Source: Bacteroidetes bacterium UBA6491 | Lineage (GTDB): Bacteria; Bacteroidota; Bacteroidia; NS11-12g; UBA9320 | Direction of reading: 5' to 3' | NCBI GenBank assembly: GCA_002436505.1 | Contig: DJML01000051.1 | Span: 31,426-44,520 of the forward strand | DNA length: 13,095 nt | In this document: positions 1 to 7,808 of the stretch, piece after piece | How positions within the stretch are numbered: the first letter of the stretch is position 1 | Layout: every line of letters starts with the position of its first letter | Notes under the pieces: model-generated | Told to the model about the DNA's origin: nothing | The model's input: only the letters and a program-made list of their open reading frames with translations | The model's database searches: none | Position numbers and translations under genes: made by a program

Positions 1-2
1 AC

Positions 3-374
3 AAAGGCAATTATTACCGGGTATTGCCGATACTCATCGACTCCACCTCATTCAGCATCGATTCAATGATCATATATCCTTACGGTGAAATGGGAATGAA
101 ATCCGACAAGAAAAACAACGGCAGTGAAATGCAGGTGAATTACGGTCGTAATAACGTTGATAAGATTTGGATCAATTCGGATATTTACAATTCAAAATAC
201 ATTGTCTACCTGTACTGTGTTGATGTGCATTATTACAACTATCACAATACAATAGGTCAGGTAAACTTTGAAGATAACCCCTTTGCTCAACCCTCCCCTT
301 TTTACAATAGCGTAAAAGGTGGACTGGGGGTGTTTGGCTCGTACAGAATACAGATGGCTGAGAAGAATCTGTAG
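3..374 (+). CDS. DUF4249 domain-containing protein, C-terminal fragment
   Basis: The reading frame is open from base 3 and ends at TAG 372-374, so only about the last 123 residues are present and the start lies outside the window. The tail carries the pattern NPFAQPSPFYNSVKGGLGVF, which resembles the conserved C-terminal signature of DUF4249 proteins (NPF..P...YSN...GLGIFG). DUF4249 proteins are Bacteroidota cell-envelope proteins, often lipoproteins encoded next to TonB-dependent receptors; their exact role is not known. No receptor can be seen because the upstream side is cut off. The gene lies 292 bases before the efflux cassette on the same strand, and the gap argues against tight coupling. 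The family call rests on this tail motif alone. Confidence 0.72.
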   Translation, partial: KGNYYRVLPILIDSTSFSIDSMIIYPYGEMGMKSDKKNNGSEMQVNYGRNNVDKIWINSDIYNSKYIVYLYCVDVHYYNYHNTIGQVNFEDNPFAQPSPFYNSVKGGLGVFGSYRIQMAEKNL

Positions 375-666
375 ATGAACAGATCTTACTTTACATTCAT
401 TGAATAAGGAGATCCGGTTGAACTTCTTGCCTTCCAAGAAGCCGCATCGTTTGCCTTCTTTAAAACAGATTCAGTAAAACTTCCAGGACCGACTGCATTC
501 GCAATAAGGATCCCGCATCTGATAATTTGCTACTATGTAAAATCATCCTTTGTTATGATATTTCTCCTAATGGCATTTCTTTCTCTGGAATCTAAATCAC
601 GAATAAAGATTTTATGTAACTTCACTACTGACAATAAATTTAACCAGAAAGTACAAATGATAAGGT
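375..666 (+). other. Intergenic region before the efflux cassette
   Basis: This stretch holds no convincing gene. A perfect 7-bp inverted repeat (CTTCTTG 423-429 and CAAGAAG 435-441, 5-base loop) lies about 50 bases after the DUF4249 stop. It has no T-run after it, so it is at best a weak terminator. One frame is open from 408 to 758, but its only ATG is at 555, its composition is not protein-like, and it runs into the adaptor gene in another frame. The promoter of the adaptor gene should lie here, but I see no clear Bacteroidota -33/-7 pair. Confidence 0.4.
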
Positions 667-1854
667 ATGAGATTCTCAAGAAAAAAATACTGGAGGATAA
701 TCGTCTTACTGACAATCATTGCAGGTGTTCTGTTGTTTGTTTTAAGAAAGAAAAGTAAAGAGGTAACAGTTCACAGCGACATGGTTGCCAGGGAGAGCCT
801 GTCTCAAAAAGTGTCGGCTACAGGCACTATTAATCCACTGCAGACAGTAGAAGTAGGCACCCAGGTATCTGGTAAGATCTCCGAGTTGTACGTCGATTTC
901 AATGATAGAGTCAAAGAAGGTCAGGTCATTGCAAGGATGGACACGAGGATTTTACTTTCTACATTGAAAGAGAGTGAAGCGAGCCTGAACCAGGCTGAAG
1001 TGCAGCTCATTCAGGCAAAAAGGGAACTTGACCGGGTGGAAGGTCTATTAAAAAACAATGCGATCGCAACGGCTGACTATGAAATAGCAAAAGACAACTA
1101 CCAGTTAGCCAGGGCGCGGTATTCAAGCGCAGATCTCCAGCTCGAGAGGAACAGGACCAATTTGAGTTTTGCGACCATCACCTCCCCCATTGACGGTGTA
1201 GTTATATCCCGAAAGGTTGACGTAGGTCAGACCGTGGCAGCCGCATTTACAACGCCAGCTATATATATAATTGCCAGAGATCTCAAGAAAATGAAAATTG
1301 AGGCCAGTGTCGATGAAGCGGACATTGGTCATGTAAAAGCAGGACAGACCGCAACCTTCACTGTTGACGCGTTCCCGGACCTTGTGTTTGAGGGAAAGGT
1401 GGAACAGATACAGCTTGAGCCCATCACTCTGCAAAATGTTGTAACCTATACTGTAGAAATTCTGGTGGACAATCCTGAACTTAAACTTATGCCGGGAATG
1501 ACCACCAATCTGGAGATCATTATCACAAGCAGAGAAAATATACTTACGGTTCCGAATGGCGTGTTTAATTTCCAAATGGATGAAGATCTGATAAAACAGC
1601 TAAATACTGAAGGGTATGATGTTGCAAATTCGCCTGCTCAGAGCGAGGAAATGGTCTGGTTATTTGATGGCAAATCGTTTGTTCAGAGAGCAGTGCAAAT
1701 CGGATATACGAACGGAATAAAGACAGAGATCAACGGGCAGATAAAAGAGGGCGATGAGATCGTAAGCAGAATAGAGGTCTCAGCTACTAAAAAGAAATCA
1801 GGGCGAAGTTTTTTCATGCCTGAACGTCCTGAGGATAAAAAAGAGAAGAAATAA
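667..1854 (+). CDS. Periplasmic adaptor of an ABC efflux pump (HlyD/MacA family)
   Basis: The 395-residue product is a membrane-fusion protein that should link an inner-membrane MacB-type transporter to an outer-membrane channel. Residues 9-27 form one N-terminal membrane anchor after a basic start. A biotinyl-lipoyl half-motif follows around 55-92 (GTINPLQTVEVGTQVSGKIS, then DRVKEGQVIARMD). An alpha-helical hairpin covers about 96-165, and the second lipoyl half around 170-190 contains ITSPIDGVV and VDVGQTV. A beta-barrel domain spans about 205-285 and ends in LMPGMTTNLEI; a membrane-proximal domain follows. This order and length are typical of MacA-like adaptors. The C-terminus is Lys-rich. 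The stop codon overlaps the next ATG (TAATG), so the ATPase is probably translationally coupled. Substrate cannot be deduced. Confidence 0.9.
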   Translation: MRFSRKKYWRIIVLLTIIAGVLLFVLRKKSKEVTVHSDMVARESLSQKVSATGTINPLQTVEVGTQVSGKISELYVDFNDRVKEGQVIARMDTRILLSTLKESEASLNQAEVQLIQAKRELDRVEGLLKNNAIATADYEIAKDNYQLARARYSSADLQLERNRTNLSFATITSPIDGVVISRKVDVGQTVAAAFTTPAIYIIARDLKKMKIEASVDEADIGHVKAGQTATFTVDAFPDLVFEGKVEQIQLEPITLQNVVTYTVEILVDNPELKLMPGMTTNLEIIITSRENILTVPNGVFNFQMDEDLIKQLNTEGYDVANSPAQSEEMVWLFDGKSFVQRAVQIGYTNGIKTEINGQIKEGDEIVSRIEVSATKKKSGRSFFMPERPEDKKEKK

Positions 1855-2579
1855 TGCCGATCATTTCAACCAAGGATATCGTTAAGGTTTTTAACCCTGG
1901 AGAAAATGAAGTAAGAGCACTCAGAGGAATATCTGTGGATATTGACAACGGTGAATTTGTGTCTATCATGGGCTCCAGCGGAAGTGGAAAATCCACATTT
2001 CTTAATATTCTGGGTTGTCTGGATGAACCAACATCTGGAGAATACCTGCTGGAGGATCAAAAAGTAAGTGGATTATCAAGGAAAGAACTCTCGCTTATTA
2101 GGAACAGGAAATTTGGGTTTGTCTTTCAGTCCTACAATCTCCTGCCCCGCACTACTGCACTGGAAAATGTTGAACTTCCCCTGGTCTATAACACCGAGAT
2201 CCCATCGACCAACAGACGCCAAATGGCAGAACATGCGCTTGAACAACTAGGCCTGGGCGACAGGATGCATCATAAGACCAACGAACTTTCAGGTGGCCAG
2301 CAGCAAAGAGTGGCCATTGCCAGGGCACTGGTGAACGACCCGGTGGTGATCTTTGCAGATGAACCAACAGGCAACCTGGATTCAAGAACAGGCTACCAGA
2401 TCATGGAGGTTTTCCAGAAACTGAATGACAGTGGTAAACTGATCCTAATGGTAACGCATGAACTGGAACTGGCAGCTTTAGGAAAAAGGATAATCACGTT
2501 CAGGGACGGGTTAGTTATAAATGATGAAAAAGTGATTGACTCCCCAAGAGCAATTGATATATTAAACAAAGAACAATGA
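1854..2579 (+). CDS. ABC transporter ATP-binding protein (MacB/LolD type)
   Basis: The 241-residue protein is a complete nucleotide-binding domain. Walker A is GSSGSGKS at 40-47, the Q-loop glutamine is Q92 (FVFQSYNLLP), the signature is LSGGQ at 145-149, Walker B is VVIFADE at 164-170 with D-loop NLD, and the switch histidine is H202 (VTHE). All catalytic elements are intact. The ELSGGQQQRVAIARAL and FADEPTGNLDS stretches are typical of the MacB/LolD/FtsE-like group that partners FtsX-type permeases. It starts one base inside the preceding stop and ends inside the next start (ATGA), so the three genes form a tightly coupled operon. It should power mechanotransmission-type export (MacB-like) of a drug, peptide or lipid-like substrate. 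Confidence 0.95.
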   Translation: MPIISTKDIVKVFNPGENEVRALRGISVDIDNGEFVSIMGSSGSGKSTFLNILGCLDEPTSGEYLLEDQKVSGLSRKELSLIRNRKFGFVFQSYNLLPRTTALENVELPLVYNTEIPSTNRRQMAEHALEQLGLGDRMHHKTNELSGGQQQRVAIARALVNDPVVIFADEPTGNLDSRTGYQIMEVFQKLNDSGKLILMVTHELELAALGKRIITFRDGLVINDEKVIDSPRAIDILNKEQ

Positions 2580-3796
2580 GGTTTTTTGATCTGTTAAAAA
2601 TGGCACTGCAGTCGCTGAACAAGAACCGAACAAGGGCCTTGCTTACAACACTGGGAATAATTATAGGTGTGGGTTCGGTTATTGCAATGCTTGCCATCGG
2701 GAAAGGTTCTGACGAAAGCATTCGAAGTCAGATCACCAGCCTTGGCACCAATATGATCATGGTGATGCCCGGACCTTCCAGTGAGCACGGAAGAAGCATG
2801 CAGGCCGGCACCGCTGTGTCCCTTGAGCTAAAAGATGCTGAGGCGATCAAAAGATATTCACAGCTCATTTCAATGGTTTCTCCATCGGTTCAAACAAGGG
2901 CTCAGGTGGTGCATGGTTCAAGAAACTGGAATACTTCGATCAACGGCATCTACCGCGATTATGTGGATATCACCAATTATGAGATAGGTTACGGTATCAT
3001 GTTCGATGAAAAGACTAGTCAGTCTTTGCAAAAAATATGTGTGATCGGCAGAACGGTTTGCGACAGCCTGTTTGATACTCCGGACGAAGCCATTGGAAAG
3101 GTCATACGTGTGAACAAGATCCCATTTACAATAACGGGTGTTTTAGCAGAAAAAGGACAGGGCAGTTTCGGTCAAAACCAGGACGACGTAATTCTGGCAC
3201 CGTTCAGAACCGTTCAAAAAAGGCTCATGGGGATCAACTACGTGCAAATCATCTACCTTTCGGCAGTTAATGAATTCCAGATCGATGCGGCAAAAGAAGA
3301 GGTATCCACCATTCTGATCGAAAAGCAAAAGAAACTCAGAGGGGGTGATCCGGATTTTACGATCCGGTCTTTATCAGAGATCACCAGCATATTAGGGACC
3401 ATTACCACCGTGCTCACCATCCTGCTTGCCTCTATTGCTTCCATTTCGTTGTTAGTGGGAGGTATAGGGATCATGAACATCATGCTCGTGTCCGTTACGG
3501 AACGCACAAGGGAGATTGGCCTCAGGCTAGCCGTTGGAGCGCCTGAAAAAGCCATTCTTGTACAGTTTTTATCCGAGTCAATCGTAATGTGTCTTGTTGG
3601 TGGAGTGCTGGGTATTCTATTCGGTTATGGTGTTACGGCACTTGTCGGAAAATTAATGAACTGGCCTGTGGTCATAGCACCGTCATCCATATTGCTCGCA
3701 TTCGGATTTGCTTCTTTCATTGGGATCGTATTTGGTTACTTCCCTGCAAGGAAAGCATCCCGCTTAAACCCTATAGAAGCGTTAAGGCATGAGTGA
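2576..3796 (+). CDS. ABC transporter permease (MacB/FtsX family)
   Basis: The 406-residue protein has the usual topology of MacB-type permeases: one N-terminal membrane helix (about 21-42, after the NKNRTRALLTTLGIIIGVGS motif), a large periplasmic MacB_PCD domain (about 45-270), then three helices near 277-302, 325-345 and 364-388. The conserved FtsX motif ERTREIGLRLAVGA lies at 309-322 and the protein ends in the typical PARKASRLNPIEALRHE. Unlike canonical E. coli MacB, the ATPase is a separate gene just upstream, as is common in Bacteroidota. The start overlaps the ATPase stop by four bases. With the adaptor it should make a tripartite pump; the TolC-like partner must be encoded elsewhere. 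Confidence 0.94.
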   Translation: MRFFDLLKMALQSLNKNRTRALLTTLGIIIGVGSVIAMLAIGKGSDESIRSQITSLGTNMIMVMPGPSSEHGRSMQAGTAVSLELKDAEAIKRYSQLISMVSPSVQTRAQVVHGSRNWNTSINGIYRDYVDITNYEIGYGIMFDEKTSQSLQKICVIGRTVCDSLFDTPDEAIGKVIRVNKIPFTITGVLAEKGQGSFGQNQDDVILAPFRTVQKRLMGINYVQIIYLSAVNEFQIDAAKEEVSTILIEKQKKLRGGDPDFTIRSLSEITSILGTITTVLTILLASIASISLLVGGIGIMNIMLVSVTERTREIGLRLAVGAPEKAILVQFLSESIVMCLVGGVLGILFGYGVTALVGKLMNWPVVIAPSSILLAFGFASFIGIVFGYFPARKASRLNPIEALRHE

Positions 3797-3826
3797 AGAA
3801 ATCTGCTGTACAGTAATTCAATTAAA

Positions 3827-3919
3827 ATGGCTAAAATTGAAGTAGCAAAAGTGAAGAGACCGTGGCCGGTTAAGAAAGCAAAGCTGGCAGCGAAGGTTCA
3901 AAAAATCAGTTCTAACTAA
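3827..3919 (+). CDS. Possible 30-residue basic peptide
   Basis: A short frame runs from ATG 3827 to TAA 3917-3919 and encodes a 30-residue, strongly basic peptide (MAKIEVAKVKRPWPVKKAKL, then AAKVQKISSN) with eight lysines and one arginine. It lies in the 136-base gap between the permease and the thioredoxin gene, on the same strand, 13 bases before the next ATG. The A-rich stretch before the ATG suits Bacteroidota translation starts, and the composition is not random-looking. I do not recognise a family. It could be a real small nucleic-acid- or membrane-binding peptide, a leader peptide, or the remnant of a longer gene. Confidence 0.35.
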   Translation: MAKIEVAKVKRPWPVKKAKLAAKVQKISSN

Positions 3920-3932
3920 ATAACTTTGATCT

Positions 3933-5111
3933 ATGATTCACAGACTTTTGAAATTATGTCTATTCCTTTCTCTTATTGGAGGCTATAATTACTCTATTGG
4001 ACAAAATGCTGAATTATACGTTTTCGACGACTTTGAAAAGGCACGAATGGAGGCTTCTAATTCAGGCAGGATCCTAATAGTGGACTATTATACGGATTGG
4101 TGCGGCTGGTGCAAGGTAATGGACAAGAATACTTTTACTGATGCGGCAATCGTGAATTATATAGATTCGTCTTTCGTTTATGCCAAACTGGATGCTGAAG
4201 CGGAATCCGGAATACCCGCCAGATTCAAATACCGCATTAACTCGTTCCCTTCGTTTACATATCATTCGCCGGACGGCCTGCTCATTGACAAGAGGTCAGG
4301 ATACCTGAATCCGGCAGATTATATGGAAGAGCTGAAAGGCATTGCTCGGATGAATGAAGAGGGTAAAAGGATAAAAGGAGTCAGTAAGGACCTAATCAAC
4401 GAAATGCCCGAATTCTGCTACCCAGCTTTTAAAAAAGGCAATACCAGGGAGTACCCAACCAGTGAGGAGGTTTCAAAGTACCTGGACCAGCAGACCGATC
4501 TGTTCAGTGAGAGATCATTCAGTGTCATGTACTTTTTTGAACTGGACAGCTCTTACCAGTCATTGTTTGTTGAGCATTACAAAAAGTATGAGGACCTTTA
4601 TGGCACATACGATATCTTACGAAAATTAGAGCGTGTCCTTGATCAGGAGTATATGAAAATTGTTAAATCAAAGGATGAAACACAATTTAAAAATTTTGAT
4701 CAGATGTTAACAGAATACGTCCCTGAACAAGCCTCACGACTTTCGGTCATGTATCGTATAGCATATTATAGAAAGATGGAGCAATGGAAGGAAATGGCCC
4801 GATTCATGGAGATAGCTATTAATAGAGACAGTATGCATATTTCGAGCATTAATTATCATTGCTGGCATCTCTATCAGAAATGTGATGACCGGCGTGTTAT
4901 AAAAAAAGCTTACCAATGGATGGCCAAGGTTGTTGAAGACGAACCGACCTACGCATATCTGGACACCTATGCTTCATTGCTTTATAAAGGCGGGAAAAAC
5001 AAAGATTCAGAGAAATATATGAACAAGGCCATTGCCGTCGGAAAGGAAAATGGTGAAGATGTAAGTGAGTCGGAGGCCCTTTTGAAAAAAATCACCGGGG
5101 TAGAACGTTGA
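3933..5111 (+). CDS. Exported thioredoxin-fold protein with helical C-terminal region
   Basis: The 392-residue protein begins with a signal peptide (basic MIHRLLK, hydrophobic core, probable cleavage after about residue 23-24), so it should act in the periplasm. Residues about 28-130 form a thioredoxin-like domain. The active site is WCGWC at 56-60 inside DYYTDWCGWCKVMDKNTF, and the probable cis-proline is P106 in NSFPSF. This layout is typical of the thioredoxin_7/DUF255-like group, which carries out thiol-disulfide exchange. The remaining about 260 residues are mainly helical, with TPR-like helix pairs near the end (YAYLDTYASLLYKGGKNKDS, EKYMNKAIA), suggesting protein binding. It follows the efflux operon by 136 bases and may or may not be co-transcribed. 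Its partner is unknown. Confidence 0.85.
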   Translation: MIHRLLKLCLFLSLIGGYNYSIGQNAELYVFDDFEKARMEASNSGRILIVDYYTDWCGWCKVMDKNTFTDAAIVNYIDSSFVYAKLDAEAESGIPARFKYRINSFPSFTYHSPDGLLIDKRSGYLNPADYMEELKGIARMNEEGKRIKGVSKDLINEMPEFCYPAFKKGNTREYPTSEEVSKYLDQQTDLFSERSFSVMYFFELDSSYQSLFVEHYKKYEDLYGTYDILRKLERVLDQEYMKIVKSKDETQFKNFDQMLTEYVPEQASRLSVMYRIAYYRKMEQWKEMARFMEIAINRDSMHISSINYHCWHLYQKCDDRRVIKKAYQWMAKVVEDEPTYAYLDTYASLLYKGGKNKDSEKYMNKAIAVGKENGEDVSESEALLKKITGVER

Positions 5112-5134
5112 TAGAATGAGATATAAATTCTATC
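5110..5134. terminator. Possible hairpin between convergent genes
   Basis: A perfect 8-bp inverted repeat (GATAGAAT 5110-5117, ATTCTATC 5127-5134) overlaps the thioredoxin stop codon and lies 9 bases past the end of the minus-strand small gene. Its position between converging genes suits a bidirectional terminator. The stem is AT-rich and neither side has a long T-run, so the call is weak. Confidence 0.3.
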
Positions 5135-5142
5135 CAAATACG

Positions 5143-5304
5143 TCAATTTTCACTTTCTATTTGTTTGGCAAGTTGTTCCGCCTCAAAAGTTAATTGATCT
5201 GCCTTTGCCCTGTTAATGCTTGACATTTTATACGCTTCAGCTAATTTTGACTCATACTCTTTTTGGAGTTTTTCTTTTTTTGTTCTTCTTCTGAATAGTT
5301 TCAT
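5143..5304 (-). CDS. Lacal_2735 family small protein
   Basis: A 53-residue frame runs on the minus strand from ATG (5304-5302) to TGA (5145-5143). It begins MKLFRRRTKKEKLQKEYESK and continues as a charged, probably coiled-coil helix (LAEAYKMSSINRAKADQL, then EAEQLAKQIESEN). The basic MKLFRR(K) start, the KEKLQKEYE segment, the AY-MS-INR-KAD stretch and the EAE-L---I end match the pattern of the small Lacal_2735 family that is widespread in Bacteroidota. Its function is not known. It lies 37 bases downstream of the SDR-DUF2867 gene on the same strand with no terminator between, so the two are probably one transcript. It is easily missed because of its size. Confidence 0.75.
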   Translation of the reverse strand: MKLFRRRTKKEKLQKEYESKLAEAYKMSSINRAKADQLTFEAEQLAKQIESEN

Positions 5305-5341
5305 TTCAATAAATCTATTTAAATACTTTGTAGCCCCCGGG

Positions 5342-6763
5342 CTAGCCTTTTTGACTTAATTTTTTGATCATCCCTTTAAATATCAGTCCATGTAACGGAT
5401 ATACTGAAAACCAGTAAAGCCTGCCCGCTAAGCCTAAAGGCCTAAAGGTAGCTGTTTGTACCAATTTGTTATCTGTTATTTTAAATTCGAGCCAGGCATC
5501 TCCCGGAAGTTTCATCTCCGCAAAAAGCAGCAGTCTTCCTTCCTCTTTATTTGCATATAATACACGCCAAAAGTCCAATGAATCACCAACTGAAAGGTGG
5601 TTTTTATTTGTCCTGCCCCTTCTTAAACCAACTCCGCCAAATAATTTATCTAAAAAGCCACGTATTCTCCAAAGCACGTTACCATAATACCAACCCGTAT
5701 CGCCACCAATGCTCCAGATTTTATCCACCGAAGTTTTAAAATCTTCAACCTGTCGGGTGCGAGAGTCTTTATAACATCCAAATTCAGGCACAGAAATGAA
5801 CTCTGATATGTTCATGCTAATCTCGCTGCTGGAATATGAATCTTTCCAGCTAGAGATAATGTCGTTGTTTTCAATGCGCTCAAAGGCTTTCAACAAGGCC
5901 TCTCTATAGGACATTGGATTGATACCCAAAATCTGATTGATCTCATTGTCTCTGCAGACAACTTCGACCTTCATGCTCTCTACCAATGAACTTGCAAGTT
6001 TATAGGAAGTAGAGGTTACAAAATAAAGCCAATAGGAAGATAGTCTGGGGGTTAATACTGGAACAGTTAATATTAACCGCCTTAATTTTCGAACCTTTGC
6101 AAACTCAAGTAGCATTTCCTTATAGGTTAATATATCGTCACTTCCGATATCAAAGTTCCTGTGGTATGTCTTTTCATTGAGTAAACACTTCGTTAAAAAA
6201 GTTTGCACATCCGATATCCCGATTGGCTGACACTTTGTTAAAAGCCATCTGGGAGTGATCATCACAGGTAGTTTCTCAACCAGATCCCGCATGATTTCAA
6301 ATGATGCACTTCCTGATCCAACAATAATTCCCGCCCTCAGACACGTTAGAGCGTACTTGCCCTTTTCCAGTTCAACCTCTACTGTTTTTCTGGACAACAG
6401 ATGTTTGGAGAGAACAGATTCATTGACTATACCGCTGAGGTAAATAACTTGTTTGACATTTGTACTATTTAAAGCTTCACGAAAATTAATAGCGGATCGT
6501 TGCTCCAGGTTCTTATAATTGTCCGATGCGGACATAGAATGAACTAAATAGTAAGCAACATCAATATCGTTTGGAATCTTTGAAAGCGAAGCAACATCCA
6601 GCATATCAATTTCTACTACTGAAATACTTGATTTTAAAGATTCAAGAGGGTTAAATCTTGATTTATCTCTGACACAGCAAACAACATGATGGCCTTTCTT
6701 GACTAATTCAGGAAGGATGCGCTTACCAATGTAGCCTGTTGCTCCTGTTAAAAGAATTTTCAT
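5342..6763 (-). CDS. SDR family NAD(P)-binding oxidoreductase with C-terminal DUF2867
   Basis: The 473-residue protein starts with a Rossmann nucleotide-binding motif (MKILLTGATGYIGKRILPEL, GATGYIG at 7-13), typical of atypical/extended SDR proteins of the NmrA/YbjT type. The first about 290 residues are the NAD(P)-binding domain, including the YLVHSM and QVIYLSGIV segments. From about 325 to 470 a DUF2867 domain follows: GGDTGWYYGNVLWRIRGFLD, LPGDAWLEF, and TATFRPLGLAGRLYWFSVYP. Length and domain order match other Bacteroidota and proteobacterial SDR-DUF2867 fusions. The substrate is unknown. In many genomes such genes sit among light-, stress- or carotenoid-linked genes; here the promoter carries a palindrome shared with the fasciclin gene. 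The ATG at 6763 starts directly at the Rossmann strand, so this start is well supported. Confidence 0.9.
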   Translation of the reverse strand: MKILLTGATGYIGKRILPELVKKGHHVVCCVRDKSRFNPLESLKSSISVVEIDMLDVASLSKIPNDIDVAYYLVHSMSASDNYKNLEQRSAINFREALNSTNVKQVIYLSGIVNESVLSKHLLSRKTVEVELEKGKYALTCLRAGIIVGSGSASFEIMRDLVEKLPVMITPRWLLTKCQPIGISDVQTFLTKCLLNEKTYHRNFDIGSDDILTYKEMLLEFAKVRKLRRLILTVPVLTPRLSSYWLYFVTSTSYKLASSLVESMKVEVVCRDNEINQILGINPMSYREALLKAFERIENNDIISSWKDSYSSSEISMNISEFISVPEFGCYKDSRTRQVEDFKTSVDKIWSIGGDTGWYYGNVLWRIRGFLDKLFGGVGLRRGRTNKNHLSVGDSLDFWRVLYANKEEGRLLLFAEMKLPGDAWLEFKITDNKLVQTATFRPLGLAGRLYWFSVYPLHGLIFKGMIKKLSQKG

Positions 6764-6774
6764 AAACCCGTAAT

Positions 6775-6806
6775 TTGTTTAACAAATGTACATAAATGTT
6801 AAACAA
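6775..6806 (-). promoter_or_regulatory. Palindromic operator or promoter of the SDR gene
   Basis: A 10-bp perfect inverted repeat, TTGTTTAACA (6775-6784) and TGTTAAACAA (6797-6806), with 12 bases between, lies 11 bases upstream of the SDR start codon. Written with its core it is TTGTTTA-N18-TAAACAA, identical in arms and spacing to the element before the fasciclin gene. On the minus strand the spacer contains TACATTTG, which fits the Bacteroidota -7 consensus TAnnTTTG. The site could bind a dimeric regulator over the promoter, or the two arms could be the -35 and -10 elements of an alternative sigma factor. What is seen is the repeat; the function is inferred. Confidence 0.6.
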
Positions 6807-6887
6807 TATGTGTTTTGTTAATATTCTGGTTCAGGATAAACTTAAACCAGAGTGAGTGAAACTAATCCCATTAGAGCACCACGTTGA

Positions 6888-7808
6888 TTAAAGTATGCTA
6901 ATCCTGAAGCCTTCCCGGTTTTTGAAGCCTGCTCCTTTTTCAGACAAAGCTAAAGTAGAGTAATTCATCCAATTTGTTCTATATATATCTCCTGAATACC
7001 GCTCTTTGAAATGTAAAGGACATAATCCCATAAGTGATTTATGTGGATGGTATTTGTTGTAATCCATCCTCCATTCTTCGGATAATCATTTCACTTGCTT
7101 AATATCTTCAAAGAGATAAGCATCCAGAATATCTTCCCTGTACAGGCGATTGAATTACTCGATAAATGCGTTCTGGTTGGGTTTACCAGTTTGGATGTAT
7201 AGGACGTCAATACCTTGTTCAATACACCAGCCCGTAAAGACCTTAGAGGTAAATTCTGGTCCGTTATCGACCCGTATTTTTGATGGCTTACCCCTAAACA
7301 AGGCAATTCGTTCCAGGAGTCGTACGACCCTTTCTGCTGGAAAACCATGTGATGCTTCCGCAGCAATGGCTTCCCGGTTATAATCATCCAGGATATTCAA
7401 TACCCGGAAGGTTCTTCCATTGGACAACACATCATGCATAAAGTCCATGCTCCTGCACATGTTCTGACCGATAGGTTGTACCAGGGGTTCTTTGATCCGG
7501 GAGGGAACCCTTTTTATTCGCTTGCGACGGTGTCGCATGTTCATCTCTCTGTAAACCCGCAAAACCCGTTTACGACTCCAGGGTTGACCTCTGCCCTTCA
7601 GTCGTCCATAATAGGTGTCAATACCACTGAGTGGATGCTGTTCTGCCAACTGGTTCAGTGCTTCCTGGATCTCGCTGTCATCCTTGACCGAGGTGTAGTA
7701 CCAGAGTGATCGATGCAGATTGACCACACGACAGGCACGAGTTACAGTTGCACCCCGCTCTTCACACAGGTAAGTGGCTCCATTACGACGTTCTGAAGAC
7801 CCTAGAAC
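6888..7808 (-). pseudogene. IS3-family transposase OrfB, broken by two stop codons
   Basis: The frame begins at the -1 frameshift junction (VLGSSERRNGATYLC) and contains the HTH_21-like and rve integrase regions: VNLHRSLWYYTS, HPLSGIDTYYGRLKGRG, RSMDFMHDVL with the first catalytic Asp, RVDNGPEFTS with the second, and NAFIE with the catalytic Glu. The spacing is D-35-E, as expected for IS3. TAA at 7157-7155 follows immediately after the catalytic Glu, where intact relatives continue with a RFNRLYRED-like segment. The frame resumes as FNRLYREDILDAYLFEDI and is cut again by TGA at 7088-7086, then continues through YNKYHPHKSLMGLCPLHFKE. It stays open to the IS edge and meets a stop (TAA, 6890-6888) only in flanking DNA. 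The product would lack the end of the integrase fold, so it should be inactive. Confidence 0.88.
6905..6924. repeat. Left terminal inverted repeat of the IS element
   Basis: TGAAGCCTTCCCGGTTTTTG is the exact reverse complement of the right end at 8129-8148. A degraded second copy (GAAGCCTGCTCCTTTTTCAG) follows directly at 6924-6943, so the end motif is iterated. The left end corresponds to the 3' end of the transposase genes. Confidence 0.9.

Noticed and set aside
408..758. Open plus-strand frame in front of the adaptor gene
   Set aside because: Its only ATG is at 555, the translation lacks recognisable motifs, and it runs 90 bases into the adaptor gene in another frame.
1123..1575. 150-codon minus-strand open frame
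   Set aside because: It lies wholly inside the adaptor gene, has no family motif, and the plus-strand frame carries clear membrane-fusion protein domains.
7091..7387. 98-codon minus-strand frame in the IS element
   Set aside because: It is an out-of-frame shadow of orfB, whose DDE motifs are in the other frame.
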